Positions 26,682 to 34,759 of a DNA stretch of 64,000 bases are shown here, piece by piece; the stretch's first letter is position 1; each line of letters starts with the position of its first letter. This DNA comes from G965116155 sp965116155 (GTDB lineage: Bacteria; Bdellovibrionota; Bdellovibrionia; Bdellovibrionales; UBA1609). The stretch covers positions 1,488,001-1,552,000 of the forward strand of contig OZ220488.1 in the NCBI GenBank assembly GCA_965116155.1. Reading direction: 5' to 3'. The translations under genes and the position numbers were made by a program. Below the pieces are notes generated by a model, which saw nothing but the letters and a program-made list of their open reading frames with translations, was not told the DNA's origin and searched no databases.

Positions 26682-28071
26682 CTTTGCAGAGCTCTTACGC
26701 GCCCTAGGCGACCACCCAGTTGTTGCGCGCTCCACACTCCACAATAAACCAACAGCCTTTTGTGGTGTTAGCACCGATACCCGTGCGGAGCTAAGTGGTA
26801 AAGTCTTTTTTGCACTTAAGGGGCCCAACTTTGATGGGCACGATTTTTTGGATACCGCAGTACAAAAAGGCGCACATTATCTCGTGGTAGAAAAAACCCC
26901 ACGCGTCGCTATCGCGGCCGCTAAGCTTGCAGGTGCTGCGGTTATTAAAGTGCCCAGCACTTTGCGCGCGTTGCAAAATTTGGCCTCTTTTTGGCGCGAG
27001 CGGCTCACGCGTACAACAGTGGTCGGCATAACAGGCACTAACGGCAAAACTTCTACCAAGTGCCTTGCCCACTCTATTTGTGCGCCCTTTTTAAAAAGCT
27101 ACAAAAGCCGCGCCAGTTTTAACAACCACATTGGCGTGCCTTTGGCCTTGCTCGATACACCTCTTGAAACGCAGGTGGCTTTTTTAGAGCTCGGCATAAG
27201 CGCCCCCAACGAAATGCCCGCGCTTTGCCGCATAGCAAGCCCTCACATAGTGTGCGTTACTAACGTTGGACAGGGGCATTTAGAAAATTTTAAATCCATC
27301 GATGCCCTCGCAGAGGCCAAGGCTCAAATTTATACCCACTCTCCTTTAGCGCGGGTGCGGATTTTTAATCTCGACAACTCCTTTACTCAAACGATGTACC
27401 AGCAATACCAACCCCTAGGGTCAAGTGTGCTTTACTCTGCCCACAAGCCCGAGGCAGATGTATGCTTTAAAGGCACAGCACATGGATTGGGATCTATGCA
27501 AATAACAGGGCGCGTGCAAAATGCCTTGTCTCAATCCCGTGTGCCCTTTAGTGGCGAACACAATGTGCAAAACCTTATGGCGGCAAGCAGCATAGCTTTG
27601 GCTTTAAATTTAAAACCCCAACAGATTTGGCAAGCTTTGTCCGGGGCGAAGCTTCCTTTGCAAAGGGGGCAAATTATGCCCGGGGGGGCGGGATTTGATG
27701 TTTTTTTTGACGCTTACAATGCCAATCCCAGTAGTATGCAGGCCTTTTTACATCAGCTAGCATACACGCCTCAGCTGGGCCTTATATTGGGCGAAATGCT
27801 CGAGCTAGGGCCGGGCCTCTCTGCCAAGGCTCATTTTGAGCTGGGGGTGGCAGTGGCAAAGCTTAAGCCTGTGGCGGTGGTGTTTGTGGGTGCAAGTTGT
27901 GAAAGCTTTTTAAAAGGCTTGGGAGACAGCACCACGCATTATGTGGCGCCAAATGTTACGGAGGATTTTTTGCGAACCAGCACCACGGCACTAAGGGGTT
28001 TGGGGCTTAAAACCCTGGCTCTTAAAGCCTCGCGCGGCATGCAGCTTGAAAGATTTCTACGGCATCTATGA
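26665..28071 (+). CDS. murF: UDP-MurNAc-tripeptide:D-Ala-D-Ala ligase
   Basis: Adds D-Ala-D-Ala to make the pentapeptide precursor. It has 468 residues. ATG 26665 lies inside the end of murE (17-bp overlap), consistent with coupling; the open frame extends much further back as a shadow of murE. GITGTNGKTSTK is the ATP loop; STDTRAELSGKVFFALKGPN, SFNNHIGVPLALL, ELGISAPNEM and DAYNANPSSM are MurF features. The last codons, CGG CAT CTA TGA, are part of the joint of a hairpin element (ACGGCATCTATGAGCCTG), so the C-terminus and stop were supplied by the repeat. Confidence 0.95.
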   Translation: MACALNFAELLRALGDHPVVARSTLHNKPTAFCGVSTDTRAELSGKVFFALKGPNFDGHDFLDTAVQKGAHYLVVEKTPRVAIAAAKLAGAAVIKVPSTLRALQNLASFWRERLTRTTVVGITGTNGKTSTKCLAHSICAPFLKSYKSRASFNNHIGVPLALLDTPLETQVAFLELGISAPNEMPALCRIASPHIVCVTNVGQGHLENFKSIDALAEAKAQIYTHSPLARVRIFNLDNSFTQTMYQQYQPLGSSVLYSAHKPEADVCFKGTAHGLGSMQITGRVQNALSQSRVPFSGEHNVQNLMAASSIALALNLKPQQIWQALSGAKLPLQRGQIMPGGAGFDVFFDAYNANPSSMQAFLHQLAYTPQLGLILGEMLELGPGLSAKAHFELGVAVAKLKPVAVVFVGASCESFLKGLGDSTTHYVAPNVTEDFLRTSTTALRGLGLKTLALKASRGMQLERFLRHL

Positions 28072-28205
28072 GCCTGTAGCCTTGGACGATTTTTAGGTCC
28101 AAGGTGACCACGCTTGCGTCAAGGCCTCGTGCCTTTAAAGTGATACTGGACGCTTTGGGGCTAGAGGGCCCCCAAAGCTGCTGGCGCTTTTATCCTTGCG
28201 GGCCA
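28060..28205. repeat. Half hairpin element at murF end plus a reversed unit
   Basis: The plus-strand joint ACGGCATCTATGAGCCTGTA contains the murF stop. It is followed by the second hairpin, GCCTTGGAC/GTCCAAGGT, and the tail (GTCAAGGCCTCGTGC). The head and first hairpin are missing. On the minus strand a unit begins at the stop of the secreted-protein gene (GGATAAAAGCGCCAGC) with a 9-bp stem GCTTTGGGG/CCCCAAAGC. Confidence 0.75.
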
Positions 28206-29914
28206 AGCTCTTTCAACTCCAGCTCAATATCTTGTAGCTTGGTTTTTGCTTCTTCAATCTGGTGGGTGATTGTTTTTATTTCTTCTAGAGGCGTGCTACT
28301 CATAAGCTCATTAAAGTCAATCTTCGCACTGTGCGCATAGTGAGGATAAGGAGCATCTTTATATTCAGTAGTTAAAAACAACCACTGGTTTTGCCCAAAG
28401 TGTATTACCTTCTTTGGCCATTGCACAGCGCTAAGCGTGGAGGACAAGGGCGCCCCGCCCTTAATATCATAAATGTAAAAACCGGCAGCGCCTCTATTAA
28501 TCTCATCGATCTTATGAGTAAAATCATCAGAGTAAAAAGGGGGACGCTCAGCTGTAACAATATAGGAGCCTGATGCATCTACTGCAGCATCCACAAATAT
28601 GTTTCCGCTATTTAAAGCACTAGGCTCAATTTTCAAAGTGGTTTTAGAAACAGCTCTATTTGGTGTTTTATAGGAAGTAGAAAACTTAAACACGCTCAAA
28701 ATGTTTTGACCCTTGTTTAAAGACACTCCATAAATATTGCCGCTGTTATCAACCGATACAAGCCTGTCGAATTTGTTTTTAAAGCCTTTGATATAATGAG
28801 CTTGTCTAGATTTAAGATCAACAACAAAGGCCGATTTTGATTTTGGGTATATAGAAATTAGCTTTCTGCCCGTAAAAAAAGACCTAGGGGCCTCTTGGGT
28901 ATCATCTAGGATTTTGTTAAACATTTCGGATATTGCATTTGTTGTTGTTTTTTTTGAGTAAATTCTAAAATGATTTATATCAAGCGCAGTACGGGTTTTC
29001 ATAGAAAGGGGCAGCAACGTAACCTTTGCAGCATCAAAATCTACAATAACAAACCTGTTTTTATCTAAGTCATCCGCCACCAAGATCTTTGCATCTGCTA
29101 TATGTGCCATATGTGAAATAGACGCACTCTTTGCATTATTTATAGTGAGCGCTCTAGTAGATATATGGCCCTCTGTTTTTGCACAAAATGCTACAATGTC
29201 TCCATTATTATCTATAACAGTATGCCAATTGCGATAGCGCATCGACTCTTTCACCTCGGTAGAAGATCCACTAAAAAAATTTTTTCCATTAGGGTGCAAT
29301 AGTGTCTCTTTGTCCCATAATGCAATGGAGTCCTTTTTATAATCCATTGCCACGCGAGGCGCGTCTGCCCATTCCCATGGGCCATCAAATTTTGCTTCTA
29401 CAAAACTAAATCGCTTGCCAAGTTGTGTTTTGTGGCTTTCATAGGTTTCTATATTTTTAATCAGCGCCTCGCGCTCGTGCTTAAGTTCTGCTAAGGTTTT
29501 TTGCTTTTTGTTTTCAGTCACCTCAAGATTTGCAGCCACTTTTGACACCAAAGCTTCTACTTCAATAAGCGCCGCTTTATGCTGATCTTTAGATAGTTGC
29601 TCTTGAAGCTGCTTGTCTAACACATCATAAGCCGCCCTTAAGCCTATGTCCTCAGCCTTGCGCTGAGATTGCTTGCCTTTATGTAAAAGCTTGTTCTTAC
29701 TAAGCTCCATTTTGATTGCAGCCATGCGTTTAATAATTTTGTCGTAAGGTTTTTGATCCAGCAACTTCTCACATGTTGCTGCGCCTTTAGCTGGCGCATG
29801 GTTAATTGCAGCATCATCCTTAGCGAAGGCTGACGCGCTAACACATAAGGCCAAGCATAATAAGGCCAAGCATTTTAGTGCTTTTATAAAAATGGGACTG
29901 TGTTTTTCTGTCAC
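28190..29914 (-). CDS. Secreted protein of a three-member family (copy 1)
   Basis: One of three paralogues (with 34740-36464 and 38211-39986). A signal peptide (LKCLALLCLALCVSASAFA) is followed by a conserved helical N-terminal region of about 150 residues (KIIKRMAAIK, HKGKQSQRKAEDIGL, ALIEVEALVSKV). A variable region with repeated segments such as LVSVDNSGNIYG and VDASGSYIVTAE comes next, possibly a beta-propeller. The C-terminus is again conserved (HQIEEAKTKLQDIELELKEL). Where copy 3 has CCCATGTTTATAAAAG, this copy has CCCATTTTTATAAAAG: the start ATG has become ATT. GTG 29914 is the nearest standard start; GTG 30025 is the furthest. The gene sits between murF and mraY. The stop TAA lies within a repeat head. 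Confidence 0.7.
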   Translation of the reverse strand: MTEKHSPIFIKALKCLALLCLALCVSASAFAKDDAAINHAPAKGAATCEKLLDQKPYDKIIKRMAAIKMELSKNKLLHKGKQSQRKAEDIGLRAAYDVLDKQLQEQLSKDQHKAALIEVEALVSKVAANLEVTENKKQKTLAELKHEREALIKNIETYESHKTQLGKRFSFVEAKFDGPWEWADAPRVAMDYKKDSIALWDKETLLHPNGKNFFSGSSTEVKESMRYRNWHTVIDNNGDIVAFCAKTEGHISTRALTINNAKSASISHMAHIADAKILVADDLDKNRFVIVDFDAAKVTLLPLSMKTRTALDINHFRIYSKKTTTNAISEMFNKILDDTQEAPRSFFTGRKLISIYPKSKSAFVVDLKSRQAHYIKGFKNKFDRLVSVDNSGNIYGVSLNKGQNILSVFKFSTSYKTPNRAVSKTTLKIEPSALNSGNIFVDAAVDASGSYIVTAERPPFYSDDFTHKIDEINRGAAGFYIYDIKGGAPLSSTLSAVQWPKKVIHFGQNQWLFLTTEYKDAPYPHYAHSAKIDFNELMSSTPLEEIKTITHQIEEAKTKLQDIELELKELGPQG

Positions 29915-30104
29915 CTTTGACTTGGCTCCTATCGCGGGCCTCTGGCTGGGTACTGGGCTCACTTGTACTTTGCGGAGACCTTTTGGGTCAATACGTGTTG
30001 CACTGTGCCTTGTCTCGATGGCCACGGCCTCGTTATAAAATGGGGGGAGCTCGAAGGGGGCTAGTGCTGCGCGATAAACCGACTGACTTTTAGGGTAATG
30101 CCAA

Positions 30105-31184
30105 ATGTTCTATGAATGGCTTTATGCGTTTTCAGACAGCCTGCCGAGCCTTAACGTTTTTAAGTACATTACGGTTAGGGCGTTTTTGAGTTTTTTTATG
30201 AGCTTTGGGGTGTTTTACTTTTTGGCGCCTTTTTTTATAGCAAAGCTCAAACAAAACAAACTGCGCCAAAAAATCCGAGACGACTGGGCCCAAGAGTCCG
30301 CCCCCTCTAAAAAACAAGCCGTCACCATGGGGGGGGTGCTTATTATCCTTAGCAGCCTGGTAGCGGCTTTGTTTTGGGTGGATATTACCAACCCTTTGGT
30401 GCTGTGCAGCATTGGCGTGTGTATAAGTTTTGGCTTGGTCGGTTTTTGGGACGACCGCCTTAAGGTACTGAGCCAGAGCACCCGAGGGCTTAGCATGCGA
30501 GCGCGGCTGCTAATAGAGTTTGGGATTGGCATTTGTGCCTTAGGGGCGCTTTATTACGCTGGGGCTTTGCCAACTGGCATTAGCCTGCCTTTTTTTAAGC
30601 ACAGCCACATACCCCTTGGGGGTTTTTATATTTTGTGGGGAGCTTTTGTTATTGTGGCCAGCGCCAATGCGGTTAATATGACCGATGGTTTGGATGGGTT
30701 GGCCGTGGTGCCGGTTATGGTGTGTATTAGCACCTTGATGGTTTTTGCTTACGTAGCTGGACACTTTAACATAGCCCAGTACCTGTACATACCTTTTGTG
30801 GCAGGCGCGGGGGAGCTTGTACCCTTGGGTGCTGGAGTGGTGGCGGCTTGCATGGGCTTTTTGTGGTTTAACGCTTACCCTGCTACTGTGTTTATGGGCG
30901 ATGTGGGGAGCTTGAGCTTGGGGTCTTTTATAGGTATTAGCGCCCTTTTGAGCCGGCAGGAGCTCTTGCTAGTGGTTTTGGGTGGGGTCTTTGTGGTAGA
31001 AGCAGGGTCGTCGCTGGTGCAGATTTTGCATTTTAAACTCACACGGCAGCGCATTTTACCTGTGGCTCCTTTGCACCATTATTTTGAAATGCAAGGGGTG
31101 AGTGAGAACAAAATTGTGGTACGCTTTTGGATTATTTCTGTACTGTTAGCCGTTTTGAGTCTCAGTGCCCTAAAGTTGCGCTAA
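30105..31184 (+). CDS. mraY: Phospho-MurNAc-pentapeptide transferase
   Basis: Integral membrane enzyme that makes lipid I from UDP-MurNAc-pentapeptide and undecaprenyl phosphate. It has 359 residues and about ten hydrophobic segments. Family motifs: TMGGVLIILSSLV, FGLVGFWDDRLKV (DD active-site aspartates), ANAVNMTDGLDGLAV, NAYPATVFMGDVGSL and PLHHYFEMQG. Separated from murF by an inserted gene of opposite orientation and repeats; upstream of murD by 41 bp. Confidence 0.96.
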   Translation: MFYEWLYAFSDSLPSLNVFKYITVRAFLSFFMSFGVFYFLAPFFIAKLKQNKLRQKIRDDWAQESAPSKKQAVTMGGVLIILSSLVAALFWVDITNPLVLCSIGVCISFGLVGFWDDRLKVLSQSTRGLSMRARLLIEFGIGICALGALYYAGALPTGISLPFFKHSHIPLGGFYILWGAFVIVASANAVNMTDGLDGLAVVPVMVCISTLMVFAYVAGHFNIAQYLYIPFVAGAGELVPLGAGVVAACMGFLWFNAYPATVFMGDVGSLSLGSFIGISALLSRQELLLVVLGGVFVVEAGSSLVQILHFKLTRQRILPVAPLHHYFEMQGVSENKIVVRFWIISVLLAVLSLSALKLR

Positions 31185-31225
31185 ACTCCAAAACAGTTAG
31201 AAGGCAATAAATAAAAGGCAAAAAA

Positions 31226-32611
31226 ATGGAAGCATCTGAACTAAAAAACAAACGCATACTCATTGTGGGCCTTGGTCAGACAGGGCTAAGCTTAGCCCAC
31301 TGGCTTGTAAGGCAAAAGGCCAAGGTGACTGTGAGTGATCACAAGTCTAAGGCGGAGCTAAGCGAGTCTTTAGAGAAGCTGAACCCTATTATGAAAGAGG
31401 TCAACTTGGCCTTGGGGGGGCACAGCCCGAAAGTGTTTTTAGACCAAGACCTTGTGATTTTAAGCCCTGGGGTATCGCCTCATTTGCGCATTTTTGATTA
31501 TATCAGCAGCCATGGAGTGCAAGTAACAGGCGAGCTAGAATTTGCTGCACAATTTGTAAAAGAGCCCATGGTGGCTATTACGGGCACTAACGGAAAAACC
31601 ACCACCGCATATTTAACGGCCCATATGCTAAAGCGTAGCAACAAAAAGGTTTGGCTCGGTGGCAATTATGGGTCACCCTTGTGCAATTACTTGTTACACA
31701 GAGAAAAAGCCGACGTGGCTGTGGTAGAGATGTCTAGCTTTCAGTTAGAAAATGTCCAAAAGCTAGCTCCACAAACGGTGGTGTTTACTAATTTGTCACA
31801 GGGGCACCAAGACCGGCACCGCAGTATGGAGGACTATATTGCAGCCAAGCGCAAAATTTTTCTTAACACCAGCGCCAATACCACCAGCATACTCAATGCT
31901 GACGACGATGCTGTGGTAGAGCTCGCCCGTGATCCCAAGGTGCAAAAGGGGAAGATTTTTTATTTTTCATGCAAGCCTGCCTTGGAGCCTCAGATTATGA
32001 ACATTGGGGGGTGCGTAAAAATTGGCTCTCAGGTGCGTGTGCGCACGGGGCCCGAGATTGAATACTTTGATGTTGAGCATATGCGGGCCAAGGGCTCTTA
32101 TATGGCAGAGAACCTTATGGCTGCAACCTTAGCCGCTAGAGAGTTTGGCGCCACCCACGAAGCCATTGACCATGTGATTAATAATTTTTCTGGCCTCACG
32201 CACCGTTTGGAGTATGTGCGTAAAGTGGGAGGGGTGGAGTTTTACAATGACTCTAAGTCTACTAATCCCAAGGCGGTCGAAAGGGCTTTGGAGTCTTTTG
32301 GCGAGAACGTAATTTTAATTATGGGCGGTAAAGACTCGCAAATGGACTACTCCTTGTTGCAGAAACAAATTTTACAAAAAGTAAAAACCCTATTCCTGGT
32401 AGGCGAGGCCAAAGAGCGGATCAATCGTGACATAGGCGATTGCTCTGAGACGTTTTTAATTGGCACCTTTGACGAAGCCGTGTTTACCGCGTTTAAAAAA
32501 AGCCGCATAGGTGACACCGTGCTGCTAAGCCCAGGGTGCTCGTCGTATGATCTTTTTGCCAGCTACATAGAGCGGGGGAACTATTTTAAAAAACTCGTGC
32601 GAGATTTTTAG
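31226..32611 (+). CDS. murD: UDP-MurNAc-alanine:D-glutamate ligase
   Basis: Adds D-glutamate to UDP-MurNAc-L-Ala. It has 461 residues. An N-terminal nucleotide fold (ILIVGLGQTGLSLAHWL), the ATP loop AITGTNGKTTTAYL, EMSSFQLE, TNLSQGHQDRH, YNDSKSTNPKAV and SPGCSSYDLF(A) are all MurD features. AAAAGG stands 8 nt before the ATG. It ends 8 bp from the convergent greA stop. Confidence 0.96.
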   Translation: MEASELKNKRILIVGLGQTGLSLAHWLVRQKAKVTVSDHKSKAELSESLEKLNPIMKEVNLALGGHSPKVFLDQDLVILSPGVSPHLRIFDYISSHGVQVTGELEFAAQFVKEPMVAITGTNGKTTTAYLTAHMLKRSNKKVWLGGNYGSPLCNYLLHREKADVAVVEMSSFQLENVQKLAPQTVVFTNLSQGHQDRHRSMEDYIAAKRKIFLNTSANTTSILNADDDAVVELARDPKVQKGKIFYFSCKPALEPQIMNIGGCVKIGSQVRVRTGPEIEYFDVEHMRAKGSYMAENLMAATLAAREFGATHEAIDHVINNFSGLTHRLEYVRKVGGVEFYNDSKSTNPKAVERALESFGENVILIMGGKDSQMDYSLLQKQILQKVKTLFLVGEAKERINRDIGDCSETFLIGTFDEAVFTAFKKSRIGDTVLLSPGCSSYDLFASYIERGNYFKKLVRDF

Positions 32612-32619
32612 AACTTTTT

Positions 32620-33093
32620 TTAGAACTTAAAGTTTAAAATTTCGTACTCTTTTTCGCCCTTAGGGCTCAAAAAAACCACGTTATCCCCTTTGCGTTTGCC
32701 AATAATAGCGCGGGCCAGTGGAGAGAACACCGATATTTTTCCCTTTAGCACATCGGCTTCGTCTTCGCCTACAATTTTGTACACTGCTTTGGTTTCCGTT
32801 TCAGCGTCTTCTAGTTCTACAGTGGCACCAAACATAATGGTGTCGGACTGTATCTGAGAGGTGTCGACCACTTCGGCATTGGCGATCTTGTTTTGTATTT
32901 CGCCTATGCGCGACTCACAAAAAGCCTGGCGCTCTTTTGCTGCGTCGTAGTCCGCATTTTCACTCAGGTCTCCATGGCCGCGCGCTTCTTCAATAGCCTG
33001 TATCACGGCCGGTCGTTCCACTTTAAGCAGGTGCCGCAGCTCTGCTTCTAGCTGTGCCTTGCCTTCAATAGTCATGGGTTGTTTGTTTAGCAT
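32620..33093 (-). CDS. greA: Transcript cleavage factor GreA
   Basis: Rescues backtracked RNA polymerase by stimulating transcript cleavage. The 157-residue length is normal. The N-terminal coiled coil contains HGDLSENADYDAAKERQ with the acidic tip residues (D, E) that act in the polymerase channel. The C-terminal FKBP-like domain has FGATVELED, YKIVGEDEAD and ISVFSPLARAIIGKRKGD. GAGGAG lies 6 nt before ATG 33093. Convergent with murD. Confidence 0.97.
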   Translation of the reverse strand: MLNKQPMTIEGKAQLEAELRHLLKVERPAVIQAIEEARGHGDLSENADYDAAKERQAFCESRIGEIQNKIANAEVVDTSQIQSDTIMFGATVELEDAETETKAVYKIVGEDEADVLKGKISVFSPLARAIIGKRKGDNVVFLSPKGEKEYEILNFKF

Positions 33094-33331
33094 AGTCGCT
33101 CCTCGTATGTACTAGTCGTATATAGTATTCCCCCAAACGCCCCCCGCCCCAAACGCACCACCCAAAACGCACCAGAAGACACATCAGCAGATGCGCCCAC
33201 TTGCGCGCGCCCCGTTTGCAGGGCGCATTTTAGCCACAATAAAACAAAAAACACAAGCCCCATTAAGTATTAGGCGTATTAAGGACTAATTATTGCGCCA
33301 TCATCAGGGCGCATTCTATAAAAAACACCAT
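33094..33331. other. greA / mgtE divergent intergenic region
   Basis: No gene seen. It has C-rich direct repeats of AAACGC at 33134-33172 and an 8-bp stem ATGCGCCC (33191-33198) / GGGCGCAT (33221-33228) followed by TTTTAG, a weak terminator candidate at best. Confidence 0.4.
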
Positions 33332-34759
33332 ATGCCCCGATTTAAAAACCCTATCTGGCTAAAACAGCTTGCACCAAAAGGATCAAAAGCTAAAGCTGAG
33401 CTCAGCGAGGGCGGCCTGTATCGGCGTTTAAAGCCCTTGTTGGCGTCTTCTGACCCTAAGCCCTTGCAACAACTGCTAGAGAGCCTGACGGCGGCTCAGT
33501 TAGCACCCCTGGGGCTTGCGCTAAGCGCACAGGAGCTTAGGCTGCTATTTTTGCAACTATTAAAAACGCAAAAAGCCTCTCTCGTAATTGACAAAACCCC
33601 TGCGCGTTTTAGAGAGGAGCTTTTTGAAAAGCTCGACCTCGGGGTTTTAAAAAAGGTCATGCAAGAGGCCAGCGTGGAAGATATCGCCTCTTGGTACGAC
33701 GAGGAAGCCACACTGCATACCCAAGCGCCTCAGTGGTTTAAAAATCTTCCCCGCACACGCCAGGCCAAGGTGCGTTTGTTTTTAATGTACCCTGAGTCGA
33801 GTGTGGGTCGGCTTATTCAACCTGAGGTGTTTGCGCTGCCCACGGATATTAGTGTGCGGGAGGCCTTAAGGCTTTATCGCAAAGGTGCGCAAAGCCAGGA
33901 GGGGTTTTATTACATTTACTGCGTGAACGAGCAAAAGCAGCTACAGGGAGTTTTGTCTTTAAAGGAGCTTGTTACAGCGCCTTATGAACAGAGCATTTTG
34001 CAGCAGATTACTAAAAATCCCATTACGGTTAATGCTCTTGACAGTGTCGATACTGCGGCGCGCTTAATTGCAGATCACGACTTTATTGCCTTGCCTGTTG
34101 TGGATCAAAGGCAGGTGTTACTGGGTGTGATTAATGTGGATGACATTTTGGATGTCATTCAAGAGCAAGCCACACAGGATGTCTATGCGCAGGTGGGGCT
34201 AAAAAAAGACGACCGTGTTTTTTCTCCTATAAAAAGCAAAATCGCAACCCGTTTGCCTTGGATGTTTTTAAACCTAGGGCTGGCGGCTTTAGCCAGCAGT
34301 GTGGTGGGCTTGTTCGAGGGCACTATGCAGCAGCTCATTGTGCTAGCAACGTTAAAAAATATCGTAGCCGGCGTGAGTGGCAACACAGCAATACAGAGCC
34401 TTACGCTTATTACTAGGGGGATTTCTATGGGTGATTTTGCTTATATTAAGCGCTTTAAAGTGGTGCTTAACGAGCTGGCAGTGGGGGCTGTTTTAGGCGT
34501 AGTGTTGGGCCTTGGAGCCGCGGTGTTGATTTTTTTGTGGCAAAAAAGTTTGTTTGTGTCTACGGTTATTGGGCTGTCGATGTTTTGTAACTCTATTGTG
34601 GCGAGTTTATTTGGGTCTTTGGTGCCTTTGGGCTTAAGGCGCCTTAATTTCGACCCTGCTGTGGGGAGTGGAGTGCTCGTCACCACTGTGACGGATATAT
34701 TTAGCTTTTTCTCTTTCTTAGGAATTGCAAATTTAGCTCTTAAAGCTCTAGCTGCGTAA
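33332..34759 (+). CDS. mgtE: MgtE-type magnesium transporter
   Basis: A 475-residue inner-membrane Mg2+ channel/transporter. ATG 33332 is preferred over the TTG at 33293. The N-terminal helical MgtE_N domain (about 30-150) is followed by two CBS domains (about 155-285; DFIALPVVDQRQVLLGVINV) that sense magnesium, then five membrane segments with GVSGNTAIQSLTL and, near the end, LNFDPAVGSGVLVTTVTDI, the family signature. The last 20 bp overlap the 3' end of the convergent secreted-protein gene. Confidence 0.93.
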   Translation: MPRFKNPIWLKQLAPKGSKAKAELSEGGLYRRLKPLLASSDPKPLQQLLESLTAAQLAPLGLALSAQELRLLFLQLLKTQKASLVIDKTPARFREELFEKLDLGVLKKVMQEASVEDIASWYDEEATLHTQAPQWFKNLPRTRQAKVRLFLMYPESSVGRLIQPEVFALPTDISVREALRLYRKGAQSQEGFYYIYCVNEQKQLQGVLSLKELVTAPYEQSILQQITKNPITVNALDSVDTAARLIADHDFIALPVVDQRQVLLGVINVDDILDVIQEQATQDVYAQVGLKKDDRVFSPIKSKIATRLPWMFLNLGLAALASSVVGLFEGTMQQLIVLATLKNIVAGVSGNTAIQSLTLITRGISMGDFAYIKRFKVVLNELAVGAVLGVVLGLGAAVLIFLWQKSLFVSTVIGLSMFCNSIVASLFGSLVPLGLRRLNFDPAVGSGVLVTTVTDIFSFFSFLGIANLALKALAA

